Shown here: in pieces, positions 31,306 through 37,952 of the stretch | Position numbering within the stretch: position 1 is the stretch's first letter | Layout: every line of letters starts with the position of its first letter | Assembly (NCBI GenBank): GCA_964368075.1 | Contig: CAYJAD010000017.1 | Coordinates: 1-37,952 of the forward strand | DNA: 37,952 nucleotides | From: CAYJAD01 sp964368075 | GTDB taxonomy: Bacteria > Desulfobacterota > Desulfovibrionia > Desulfovibrionales > Desulfovibrionaceae | Reading direction: 5' to 3' | Made by a program: the position numbers and the translations under genes | Notes under the pieces: generated by a model | Databases searched by the model: none | What the model saw: only the letters and a program-made list of their open reading frames with translations | Told to the model about the DNA's origin: nothing

Positions 31306-32379
31306 CTAAATGGTCTTTTCACAACCTTGCCAATTCTCTGCCACCACCTGCCCTCGAGCAAAAGCTTCGAAATCAAGGGTATGAAATAATCCTCTATGAG
31401 CATATAACCACCCTGCGTAAGCTACCATGGCGGCGTTATCTGTACATAACAGAGGCGAAGGCACCAAGAGTTGCAAAGAATGCTTTTGAGCAAGAGTTTG
31501 CATCCCCGCACGCAAGTGACTATTAGCCGCTACCCCCCCTGCCATGATAATACTTTGTATATCAGGATGGCGATGCAAAGCCTTAGCACTTTTACTACAC
31601 AAGGTATCTACGACAGCCTCGGTAAAAGCGGCGCACATGCGACACAGTGGTTCACTGGCTTCTTCTATTGCGTCAAATGGCTGTAAGAGCACAGGATTTT
31701 TTGCAATATATTGACTGGCAGCTGTTTTTAAACCACTAAAGCTAAAATCCAAGGTATCGTTATCTAAATAAGGGCGAGGAAAAAGTTTTTTGTCTTCCTT
31801 GGTCAAAAAATCACGACCACGCTGGCTCAAAAAATCAAATTCACGACCAGCAGGATAGGCCAATCCTAGCACCTTACCTACCTTATCAAAGGCTTCCCCT
31901 GCGGCATCGTCCAAGGTACGACCAAGCACTTCGAAATCATCAACATTATGAATTTTATACAAATGTGTATGCCCACCGGACACCAACACACCTAAAGCCG
32001 GAAAAACCAACTGTTTTTCTAGTCCTACAGCTAACAGATGCGCATGAAGATGATTAATGCCCAGCGCAGGTTTACCACTAGCAAAAGCTAAGCCCTTGGC
32101 AAAGCTCACACCTACCAGCAAAGCTCCTAAAAGCCCTGGCCCTCGAGATACAGCATAAGCGTCAATATCTTGTGCGCTTATGCCTGCTTTTTGTAGTAAA
32201 CTATCAAACAAGGGTCCCATGAAGCGATAGTGTTCTCGTGAGGCTAGCTCCGGCACTACACCCCCAAAAAGCGCGTGTAGCTCCACTTGAGTAGCCAATA
32301 CAGAGGCCAACAGTCGCCCATCTTGCACCAAGGCTAAAGCCGTTTCATCGCAAGAGCTTTCAATACCTAAACAAATCAC
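31306..32379 (-). CDS. tsaD: tRNA N6-adenosine threonylcarbamoyltransferase TsaD
   Basis: TsaD, with TsaB and TsaE, installs t6A at position 37 of ANN-decoding tRNAs. The 357-residue protein has the metal-binding HLHAH (His110 and His114 of the HxxxH motif), the ASKHA-fold motifs IESSCDETALALV, GPGLLGALLVGVSFAKGLA, VSGGHTHLY, and IIMAGGVAANSHLR, and a conserved DNAAMVAYAG near the end. The start is GTG at 32379, three bases after the fbp stop, with the AGGTG of the junction acting as ribosome binding site or coupling. The gene is the last of the fbp-tsaD pair. No tsaB or tsaE is in the window. Confidence 0.96.
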   Translation of the reverse strand: MICLGIESSCDETALALVQDGRLLASVLATQVELHALFGGVVPELASREHYRFMGPLFDSLLQKAGISAQDIDAYAVSRGPGLLGALLVGVSFAKGLAFASGKPALGINHLHAHLLAVGLEKQLVFPALGVLVSGGHTHLYKIHNVDDFEVLGRTLDDAAGEAFDKVGKVLGLAYPAGREFDFLSQRGRDFLTKEDKKLFPRPYLDNDTLDFSFSGLKTAASQYIAKNPVLLQPFDAIEEASEPLCRMCAAFTEAVVDTLCSKSAKALHRHPDIQSIIMAGGVAANSHLRAGMQTLAQKHSLQLLVPSPLLCTDNAAMVAYAGWLYAHRGLFHTLDFEAFARGQVVAENWQGCEKTI

Positions 32380-32382
32380 CTA

Positions 32383-33399
32383 CTACACCACAAAATTAGC
32401 GCATGACTCTTTATAAAAACGTGTAACATCATCCACTTCTGAAGCAGATCCAATAAATAAAGGAGTACGTTCATGCAAGGTGCTGGGTACTATATCTAAA
32501 ATGCGCTTTTGCCCATTGGTAGCTTTGCCCCCTGCTTGCTCCACCAAGAAAGCTAATGGAGAAGCTTCGCACATAAGGCGCAACTTACCTTGAGGCTTTC
32601 TGCTATCAGCAGGGTACATATAAATACCCCCCTGTATTAATGTTCTATGAAAATCTGCCACTAAAGAGCCTACATACCGTGCTGTATAGTTGGTATGATG
32701 GTCGGCCTCGGGATCTTTAAACCAATCTACGCATTTTTTTGCTGCATCATCCCAAAAAGACCAATAAGCTTCATTGACAGAATAAATCTTACCTCTTTTG
32801 GGCATGGTAATATTAGGGTGTGAAAGCAAAAATTCTCCCACGCCGGGATCTAATGTAAAGCCATGCACCCCTTGCCCAGTGGAAAATACCAACATGGTAG
32901 AAGGCCCATACAACATGTAGCCCGCAGCCACTTGCTGATGCCCTGCTTGTAAAACTTCTTCCATGGTTACTTCACCGGTATAGCCACGCGGTCTGCGCAA
33001 TATGGAAAAAATTGTGCCCACGTTAATATTGACATCAATATTACTAGAGCCATCGAGGGGGTCGAAAATAAGTATATATTCACCACGTGGAAAATCAGAA
33101 GAGATGCGAATAAGCTCAGCTTCTTCCTCTGAGCCCATGGCACATAAAGTGCCGCAACGCTCCATGCGATAAATCATGACATTATTAGCAATTTCATCTA
33201 ATTTTTGAACCTGCTCACCTTGCACGTTCACATCACCGGTGCCTCCTAAAATATCGAGCAAACCAGCCTTTGCTACACGCCGCGAAATAATTTTACCCGA
33301 TAAAATAAGATCATATAACAAACCTGTAAATTGGCCTGTGGCATAAGGACTACGATGCTGATGCAAAAGCACATGTTCTGTAACGGTAATTTCTGGCAT
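32383..33399 (-). CDS. fbp: Fructose-1,6-bisphosphatase class 1
   Basis: FBPase hydrolyses fructose-1,6-bisphosphate to fructose-6-phosphate, the committed step of gluconeogenesis. The 338-residue protein has the class 1 signature FDPLDGSSNIDVNINVGTIF, with metal-binding Asp residues and an upstream GSEEEAE glutamate cluster, and the substrate site KLRLMCEASPLAFLVEQAGG near the C-terminus. GAGGGG just before the ATG gives a strong start. The order fbp-tsaD suggests cotranscription. A gluconeogenic enzyme fits an organism growing on organic acids or lactate-type substrates. Confidence 0.97.
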   Translation of the reverse strand: MPEITVTEHVLLHQHRSPYATGQFTGLLYDLILSGKIISRRVAKAGLLDILGGTGDVNVQGEQVQKLDEIANNVMIYRMERCGTLCAMGSEEEAELIRISSDFPRGEYILIFDPLDGSSNIDVNINVGTIFSILRRPRGYTGEVTMEEVLQAGHQQVAAGYMLYGPSTMLVFSTGQGVHGFTLDPGVGEFLLSHPNITMPKRGKIYSVNEAYWSFWDDAAKKCVDWFKDPEADHHTNYTARYVGSLVADFHRTLIQGGIYMYPADSRKPQGKLRLMCEASPLAFLVEQAGGKATNGQKRILDIVPSTLHERTPLFIGSASEVDDVTRFYKESCANFVV

Positions 33400-33448
33400 A
33401 TTCCCCTCTACGCATATATAAATGGCACGTTAAAAATACCTAATAAAA

Positions 33449-33480
33449 TATCTGCACCGCAAAAACTTACGGTGCAGATA
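33449..33480 (-). terminator. Intrinsic terminator of the sensor-like lipoprotein gene
   Basis: TATCTGCACCG (33449-33459) pairs perfectly with CGGTGCAGATA (33470-33480) around a 10-base loop. On the minus strand the stem is followed by TTTTATTAGG-like sequence. It lies 10 bases after the stop of the gene that starts at 34743. Confidence 0.75.
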
Positions 33481-33489
33481 CAATGTTCT

Positions 33490-34743
33490 TTATTTAGGAC
33501 CGATAGGACTAAAGTTTTGAGCCCCTTCATCGCTTGCTTTCACAGGTTCGGCCTCTTTTTTACTTTCAGCGTCAGCCTCTGGTTTAGCCTCGGGCTCTGA
33601 GGGAGTCACCGCCGGAGCAATGGGACTTGGCCTTTGTGTCTCAGAAGCCGCAGGAGATACCGGCGTTGCAGGAGACTCTGGGCTTGTGCCTTGAGCATCA
33701 CTGGCCTTACCTTCTTCCACTTGTGGCTTTTCAGCAGGAGCGGGATGCAATGGCGATGGCATGCGCACTGGCTCTGGAGCCGGAATATGTGGCATTGGTG
33801 CCATTACAGGCATAGGTAAAGGTCTTGCCACACGACGAACTACGCGCTTAGGCGGTGGCGGAGGTGCCTGTACCTGTGGTGGTGCAGGAGGCATTTTTAA
33901 AGGCTTCACTTCTGGATAAGGTCCTTCACTAGTGGGGCCTGTGCGTGGCGCAGGTGTGTCACCAAACGACCCCTTAACAGGAACAGCAAAAATCACAGGA
34001 ACGTTAGCCAAGTAGCGCAAAGACCAATAGAATGTTCCCGAAGCATTGGAAACTGTACCACTATTGGCCTCTAAAGTAATTTTATCCCATGCAATGCCTG
34101 ACATGGGTGTACTGGCAAAGTTATATTTGCCTGTCCACAAAATGGCATTGCTAGAAATAATGACCATCTCGTCAGGAGCTTCTGAATAGCGTAGTAAAGC
34201 ACGCATATCAAAGTAAACGGAGACTATACCAAAAAACTTTTCACTATCAAATATTGGCGTTGCTAGAAGCACTTCTGGCCCCATGGGGGTGTCTTGCACA
34301 TAACCGCGTACGGCACGACGATGATGCTTAGGATCTTCCGCAAGCAAAGGATGGAAATCTAAAGCTTTCACAGGCGGACCAGGAACTTGTCCTAACATCA
34401 TGCCGTCAGCCTTAACACCGGTAAAGCCACTTAACCATGGAAAACGACCAAAAAGACTACGAATCCACTGTTCGGTTGGGGGTTTATCGGCATTATTCAT
34501 GGTTTTTTCCAAAGCAATAAGCTGAGTATCTACGCCAACCATACTTTTGGCCAACTGCAGCTGATACTCCTCTAAAGAGCCTTCTTCATCGTAATCAATA
34601 CTGGCAGGCACGTTTACTGTACTGTACCATACAGACCTCGTTCCTTTCCATGCATTTTTAAGTGTTTGATTAGAACTACACCCTATCCCTGCCATTAAAA
34701 AACACAGGAGGAGTACCCCAACCAATTTTTGTTGTATAGACAT
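33490..34743 (-). CDS. Lipoprotein with Cache-like sensor domain and proline-rich tail
   Basis: The 417-residue product starts at the ATG at 34743 (GAGGA seven bases upstream). It opens with a lipoprotein signal (VLLLCFLMAGIGCSSNQ) and a short helix. Residues about 100-240 look like a PDC/Cache-type extracytoplasmic domain: LLATPIFDSEKFFGIVSVYF, DMRALLRYSEA and VIISSNAILWTGKYNFAS. The last 160 residues are very rich in Pro, Ala, Glu and Lys (PPPPPKRVVRRVARPLPMP), a flexible, probably periplasmic tail. No kinase or methyl-accepting domain follows, so it may feed a separate receptor or cell-envelope structure. The domain name is inference; the repeat-rich tail is directly visible. It lies downstream of the TPR gene on the same strand with 126 bases between. 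Confidence 0.85.
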   Translation of the reverse strand: MSIQQKLVGVLLLCFLMAGIGCSSNQTLKNAWKGTRSVWYSTVNVPASIDYDEEGSLEEYQLQLAKSMVGVDTQLIALEKTMNNADKPPTEQWIRSLFGRFPWLSGFTGVKADGMMLGQVPGPPVKALDFHPLLAEDPKHHRRAVRGYVQDTPMGPEVLLATPIFDSEKFFGIVSVYFDMRALLRYSEAPDEMVIISSNAILWTGKYNFASTPMSGIAWDKITLEANSGTVSNASGTFYWSLRYLANVPVIFAVPVKGSFGDTPAPRTGPTSEGPYPEVKPLKMPPAPPQVQAPPPPPKRVVRRVARPLPMPVMAPMPHIPAPEPVRMPSPLHPAPAEKPQVEEGKASDAQGTSPESPATPVSPAASETQRPSPIAPAVTPSEPEAKPEADAESKKEAEPVKASDEGAQNFSPIGPK

Positions 34744-34869
34744 GATTTTTCCTCTACACTCGCTAAAACATTCATTGCTAAAAATTATTAGCAATAATAC
34801 ATTACATTTCTTACATAAATACCATGCGAATTAAGCTTTCTTATCCATGATATTTAGTAGTTGTATACC

Positions 34870-35892
34870 TTAAGAATGTACTCTATTCTCTAGGCGATCG
34901 GCTAAAGACTCAAGCACAGAAATAACTCTTTCTTTTCCCGGTGAACTTGCTTTGGCCCCTTTATTTTCTGCCACTTCATTGGATGCAAGAGAAGCATCTT
35001 TTACAGAACCGCCCGTTTCGCATAAATGATTTAAAGATGCAATTCTAGCTTGCAAATCATTTCTTTCATCTTCACTTTCGGCGTGCTGTACTAGTTCATT
35101 ATAAATTTCAATGGCAGACATATAGTCCCCTTGCTCTGCAAGCACTTCAGCCATGGAGCGGGTGCGCAAGGAAAATTGCTCTTCATGCTCATCATGCTCT
35201 GCATCTGTAATGTCAGCAGGCGCGGGCATGGTTGTAACAGGCGCTACGGCGGGAGTAGCTTGCTGTGCTGGCTGCTCTACTTTTGCAGTTTTAGCAGGCA
35301 CACTTACCACTTTTAAGGATATTTTAGGTTTTTTAGTCACGCTTTTTACAGCCTGAGCGGCAGAAACACTTATGGCTTCTGGAGCAGGTGGAGCTTGTGT
35401 AGGCTCTACTTCTGGGGATAAAGCTTGTACTTCAGGCACAGCTACCGCAGGCGAAACACCTGTTGGAGCGGCTTTTGACATAACAGCTTGCAATCCGGCA
35501 GAAAAAATTTCTGTCATGGAAAGAGCGCTATTTTCAAATAAAGCCCCCATAAAAGAAATTGCTAGCCCCTTATCGGTACTTTTATCTTTTTCTGCAAGAG
35601 TAGAGCCCCAAGCTTGCCAAAAACCAGCATAACGCATAAGCATTGGAGATAAAATAGAAAGCTGTGTTTCTAAACGAGTTCTATAGTCTTCTTTATCTCT
35701 ATATTTATGCAGCAGTTCCACAAAAAAGAGCCGCGCTTCTATAAATTCAGGGTGTCTATCAAGACCACGTTGTAACGTTTCTACCGCACGCGACACGTCT
35801 TGCTCTGCCACCATTTTTGCCAAGGGAAAGAATAATTTAGAACTAGGTTCCAAATCCACAACTTCTTGATACCAGTCTATTTTCTCCTGCAT
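34870..35892 (-). CDS. TPR-containing protein with Ala/Pro-rich linker
   Basis: The 340-residue product has no signal peptide. Its N-terminal 110 residues show TPR-like helices (WYQEVVDLEPSSKLFFPLAK, AVETLQRGLDRHPEFIEARL, FVELLHKYRDKEDYRTRLET). Residues about 140-240 form an Ala/Pro/Val/Lys-rich linker. A final TPR unit follows (AEVLAEQGDYMSAIEIYNEL, then VQHAESEDERNDLQARIASL). A strong AAGGAGGGG lies just before the ATG, ten bases after the ftsB stop, so it is cotranscribed with ftsB. The association suggests an envelope or division role, but the protein itself gives no specific function. Confidence 0.85.
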   Translation of the reverse strand: MQEKIDWYQEVVDLEPSSKLFFPLAKMVAEQDVSRAVETLQRGLDRHPEFIEARLFFVELLHKYRDKEDYRTRLETQLSILSPMLMRYAGFWQAWGSTLAEKDKSTDKGLAISFMGALFENSALSMTEIFSAGLQAVMSKAAPTGVSPAVAVPEVQALSPEVEPTQAPPAPEAISVSAAQAVKSVTKKPKISLKVVSVPAKTAKVEQPAQQATPAVAPVTTMPAPADITDAEHDEHEEQFSLRTRSMAEVLAEQGDYMSAIEIYNELVQHAESEDERNDLQARIASLNHLCETGGSVKDASLASNEVAENKGAKASSPGKERVISVLESLADRLENRVHS

Positions 35893-35902
35893 GCTCCCCT
35901 CC

Positions 35903-36214
35903 TTACTTAGATTCTACTTTTGCCAATGATTCTTCGGTGAACAAATAAAGAATTTCATTTTTACGAACATAGTGTAATCGTTGACGAATCATTTTTTCTA
36001 CATAGGCATCATCTGATTTTAAAAGACGAATTTCCTTACTTAACTGCAAATTCTGCGCATCAACCTGGGCAATATCAAATTCTAAAGCCCTAAATTCTTT
36101 TCGTAATTCGTTAAAAGCCAAAACGCCGCTACCGCCCCAAATCATGCGGTAAAAAAGCACGACATTCACAATGATAAGAAAGACCAAAATACTTGTACGC
36201 CAAAAAGTTGTCAT
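35903..36214 (-). CDS. ftsB: Septum formation initiator FtsB/DivIC-family protein
   Basis: FtsB is a bitopic divisome protein that bridges FtsL and FtsQ. The 103-residue product has one N-terminal helix (SILVFLIIVNVVLFYRMIWG), a coiled coil (residues 35-80, FNELRKEFRALEFDIAQVDA), the RLLKSDDAYVEKMIRQRLHY motif, then VRKNEILYLF, close to the (E/R)xxAR..L..VrpgE..y.f block of the family. Length matches the family. The ATG has only a weak Shine-Dalgarno. It precedes the TPR gene by ten bases. The pgsA gene lies upstream on the same strand, 117 bases apart. Confidence 0.88.
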   Translation of the reverse strand: MTTFWRTSILVFLIIVNVVLFYRMIWGGSGVLAFNELRKEFRALEFDIAQVDAQNLQLSKEIRLLKSDDAYVEKMIRQRLHYVRKNEILYLFTEESLAKVESK

Positions 36215-36241
36215 ACTAAAACTGTCAATCCTTTATAAAGC

Positions 36242-36274
36242 TACAGCATCGCCTATTTATTAAACAATGCTGTA
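36242..36274. repeat. Inverted repeat between pgsA and ftsB
   Basis: TACAGCAT (36242-36249) pairs with ATGCTGTA (36267-36274) around a 17-base loop. It lies between the pgsA stop and the ftsB start on the minus strand. It may be an attenuator or a terminator of pgsA; the flanking T-tract is short. Confidence 0.3.
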
Positions 36275-36331
36275 AAATACTTTCAGAAGTACGTACGTTA
36301 TATTACAATTCTCTGCATAAACACAAATTTA

Positions 36332-36886
36332 TTAAACTGTATCTTTTTTTTGCGCACTTTGTTTAAAAAATCCGTACATATAATTGACACCAGAAAACAC
36401 AGCCAACACTAAAGCTGCATACAAAAGAATCATGCCAATGGGCTGTACGTTAAAACCAAAGAAAGGATAATGCCAAAGCAAGGGTACAATGGCAAGCCCT
36501 TGTAATACTGTTTTTAATTTTCCATATCTATCTGCCGCAAGCACAATACCTTCATCCATGGCAATGGCTCGTAAGCCCGTTACTACCATTTCGCGACACA
36601 CCATAAGAATTACTACCCACGTAGGAACCCAGCCAAGCCCCACAAGCATAATAAGCACTGAGCAAATAAGAACTTTATCTGCTAAAGGATCTAAAAATTT
36701 CCCTAACGAAGTGACCATATTTTCACGTCGTGCAATATAACCATCTACAAAATCTGTAAAACACGCCAACATAAAAGCCAATGTAGCAAAAATACACAAA
36801 ATTGGCCCTTCAAAATAGAGCAATATAACTATGACTGGTGTCATAAGTATTCGAAAAAAAGTTATTTTATTGGCTAAATTCCACAT
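36332..36886 (-). CDS. pgsA: CDP-diacylglycerol-glycerol-3-phosphate 3-phosphatidyltransferase
   Basis: PgsA makes phosphatidylglycerol phosphate, the first committed step of acidic phospholipid synthesis, in the inner membrane. The 184-residue protein has four or five hydrophobic segments and the CDP-alcohol phosphotransferase motif D-x2-D-G-x2-A-R-x8-G-x3-D-x3-D in FTDFVDGYIARRE and GKFLDPLADK. GGAG lies about six bases before the ATG. It is the first of the pgsA, ftsB and TPR genes on the minus strand. Confidence 0.95.
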   Translation of the reverse strand: MWNLANKITFFRILMTPVIVILLYFEGPILCIFATLAFMLACFTDFVDGYIARRENMVTSLGKFLDPLADKVLICSVLIMLVGLGWVPTWVVILMVCREMVVTGLRAIAMDEGIVLAADRYGKLKTVLQGLAIVPLLWHYPFFGFNVQPIGMILLYAALVLAVFSGVNYMYGFFKQSAQKKDTV

Positions 36887-37050
36887 AGATTCTCCAGCAT
36901 TCCAACCATGACTAGGCCTGTATTATGCCCTTATCAATATATAATGACACAGATAGTAAAAAAAATCTAGCCATGCCTCTAGCAAGATTTTGCATTTTTC
37001 TGATATATTCCGATGAAGACAGGGCTCCCACACAATTCATTGATGTGCCA

Positions 37051-37740
37051 TTAACTTTGACTCTCGGGAGTAAATGTATCAAGTTTTTCTTGAAGCTCAT
37101 TTATGAATCTAGCTACATGAAATCCATCGCATACCGAGTGATGCACTTGAATTGCTAAAGGTAGTAAGGTTTTTCCCTCAGATATGCCATATTTACCAAT
37201 TGTAAAGATAGGAGAAAAATGATTATAGCCCTTTTGCAAATTCAAATTAAATCCAGTAAAATTTACCCATGGAATGCACGATACATTGAAAAAATTATTA
37301 CTAAGTTGTGGCTTAGAATTAAGATGGTCATCCTTATACCTTTCAATTTCTAAGGCATATTTCTTGTAAAAATCTTGGCAATTTTCATTATATTCTACCC
37401 AAACACTTGTAAACATTTCTGTTTTTTCGTGAAATATAGTACAACTAGGGTGCAAAACCTCATAATACCCTAAGTTACCCTGTTCATCATGTCCCATGCA
37501 AAATTCCTTATGTGCATTAACAACAGAGGAAATACTGTACAGGAGCACAGGGAACAACTTATAATTATTTAATTTTACAACGGACAATACTTTTGAAATA
37601 TCTATATTTACAGTCATACTAAAAGTACAAGGAATGACATTTAAATATCGTAAATAGATTTCCTTTCTATGCCAACTTTGTAAGTCTATTTTTTCAAAAA
37701 ATACGGAATCTGTCTTTTGTGGTTTTTTTTCTAGTTGCAT
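37051..37740 (-). CDS. catA: Type-A chloramphenicol O-acetyltransferase (CatA-like)
   Basis: Type-A CATs acetylate chloramphenicol with acetyl-CoA and confer resistance. The 229-residue product has family blocks from the first 45 residues (FFEKIDLQSWHRKEIYLRYL, then PCTFSMTVNIDIS) to the C-terminal active site QVHHSVCDGFHVARFINELQ, with catalytic His201 and structural Asp205. The length is normal for the family (about 215-230). AGGG precedes the ATG. A sampled line at 37381 is 15/60 G+C (25%), compared with 26/60 (43%) at 22561, so the gene appears to be of different origin. It is flanked by tRNA-Phe on the right and by ordinary pgsA on the left. No transposase or integrase is visible. Some CatA-like proteins are not resistance enzymes, so resistance is not certain. 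Confidence 0.9.
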   Translation of the reverse strand: MQLEKKPQKTDSVFFEKIDLQSWHRKEIYLRYLNVIPCTFSMTVNIDISKVLSVVKLNNYKLFPVLLYSISSVVNAHKEFCMGHDEQGNLGYYEVLHPSCTIFHEKTEMFTSVWVEYNENCQDFYKKYALEIERYKDDHLNSKPQLSNNFFNVSCIPWVNFTGFNLNLQKGYNHFSPIFTIGKYGISEGKTLLPLAIQVHHSVCDGFHVARFINELQEKLDTFTPESQS

Positions 37741-37792
37741 ATAAACCCTATTATTTTTTGAGGAAGAGCCTTGGAATTCAAAATTTTCCCAT

Positions 37793-37824
37793 AAAAAAAA
37801 GTCCTAGCTTTTTACAGCTAAGAC
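37793..37824 (-). terminator. Intrinsic terminator of tRNA-Phe
   Basis: GTCCTAGCT and AGCTAAGAC flank a loop at 37801-37824, giving a 9-bp stem with one G-T pair; on the minus strand it is followed by an eight-T run (37793-37800). It begins 14 bases after the tRNA 3' end. Confidence 0.85.
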
Positions 37825-37837
37825 CTTGATTTTACAG

Positions 37838-37913
37838 TGGTGCCGCGGGACAGAATTGAACTGCCGACACGAGGATTTTCAGTCCTCTGCTCTACCTACT
37901 GAGCTACCGCGGC
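37838..37913 (-). tRNA. tRNA-Phe(GAA)
   Basis: The 76-base minus-strand sequence folds as a cloverleaf: acceptor GCCGCGG pairs with CCGCGGC, the D arm GCTC-AGTAGGTA-GAGC, the anticodon stem GAGGA/TCCTC with loop CTGAAAA (anticodon GAA), the T arm around TTCAATT, and an encoded CCA at the 3' end. It is adjacent to the AT-rich catA gene, and tRNA genes are frequent integration sites. Confidence 0.97.
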
Positions 37914-37923
37914 GACAAGAAGA

Positions 37924-37952
37924 GTTCTACGCAAACCTTCATGTTTTGGCAA
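37924..37952 (-). promoter_or_regulatory. Probable tRNA-Phe promoter
   Basis: On the minus strand TTGCCA (37947-37952) and TAGAAC (37924-37929) are 17 bases apart. The predicted start would lie within a few bases of the mature tRNA 5' end, normal for a tRNA gene. The -35 box touches the window edge. Confidence 0.45.

Noticed and set aside
1..37952. Toxin-antitoxin, phage, integrase, transposase or restriction genes
   Set aside because: None was found on either strand; only the possible element end at 3-50 and the catA/tRNA segment hint at mobility.

Overview
The window reads as chromosomal DNA of a low-GC, motile, anaerobic deltaproteobacterium, most likely of the Desulfovibrionaceae. This placement is an inference. 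It rests on the export-apparatus genes fliL-fliN-fliO-fliP-fliQ, a NIL-domain ferredoxin, a MobB-like GTPase carrying an Fe-S motif, a hybrid histidine kinase, a TauE/SafE anion exporter, Gram-negative envelope genes (bamD, cpoB-like, lspA) and a very probable selenocysteine-containing small protein. Sampled housekeeping lines are about 43% GC. Nearly every gene is intact and intergenic gaps are short; no gap exceeds 300 bases once the selenoprotein gene is recognised.

Layout. Bases 1-90 hold paired hairpins that may be a mobile-element end. queA (-) diverges from coaBC (+). The plus strand then carries a hypothetical gene, a MobB/Fe-S protein, a TauE/SafE exporter, a YitT-family membrane protein, a dual-CXXC selenoprotein gene read through an in-frame UGA, a VUT-family (queuosine-precursor type) transporter, era, a YggS-type PLP protein, and the flagellar block (8.8-11.8 kb). 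valS (-) meets it at a large palindrome and is followed by a divergent BPL_N-domain gene (+). From 15.9 to 23.5 kb the minus strand carries a secreted hypothetical protein, an RTX-repeat protein, a NIL-ferredoxin, a CpoB-like lipoprotein, the run ileS-lspA-PLDc_N, and a small monooxygenase-fold protein. At 23.7-27.7 kb on the plus strand are a periplasmic unknown and a 991-residue hybrid kinase. The last 10 kb is again minus strand: alr, the trxA-trxB-bamD operon with a consensus sigma-70 promoter, fbp-tsaD, a sensor-like lipoprotein, a TPR protein with ftsB, pgsA, a type-A chloramphenicol acetyltransferase gene, and tRNA-Phe(GAA).

How the genes fit together. Most are core functions: tRNA modification and charging (queA, tsaD, valS, ileS, tRNA-Phe), cofactors (coaBC, MobB-like, YggS), envelope assembly (lspA, bamD, alr, pgsA, ftsB, cpoB-like), thiol redox (trxA/trxB) and flagellar export. 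Accessory pieces are the RTX protein, the hybrid kinase, and the AT-rich catA beside the tRNA gene. The most notable feature is the small selenoprotein at 6145-6360: a conventional ORF finder stops at its UGA and misses the second half, but the frame continues into a second CXXC, and a compact hairpin with bacterial SECIS geometry follows the UGA. A family of GC-rich palindromes (five copies, mostly where genes converge) is the other non-gene signal worth following.
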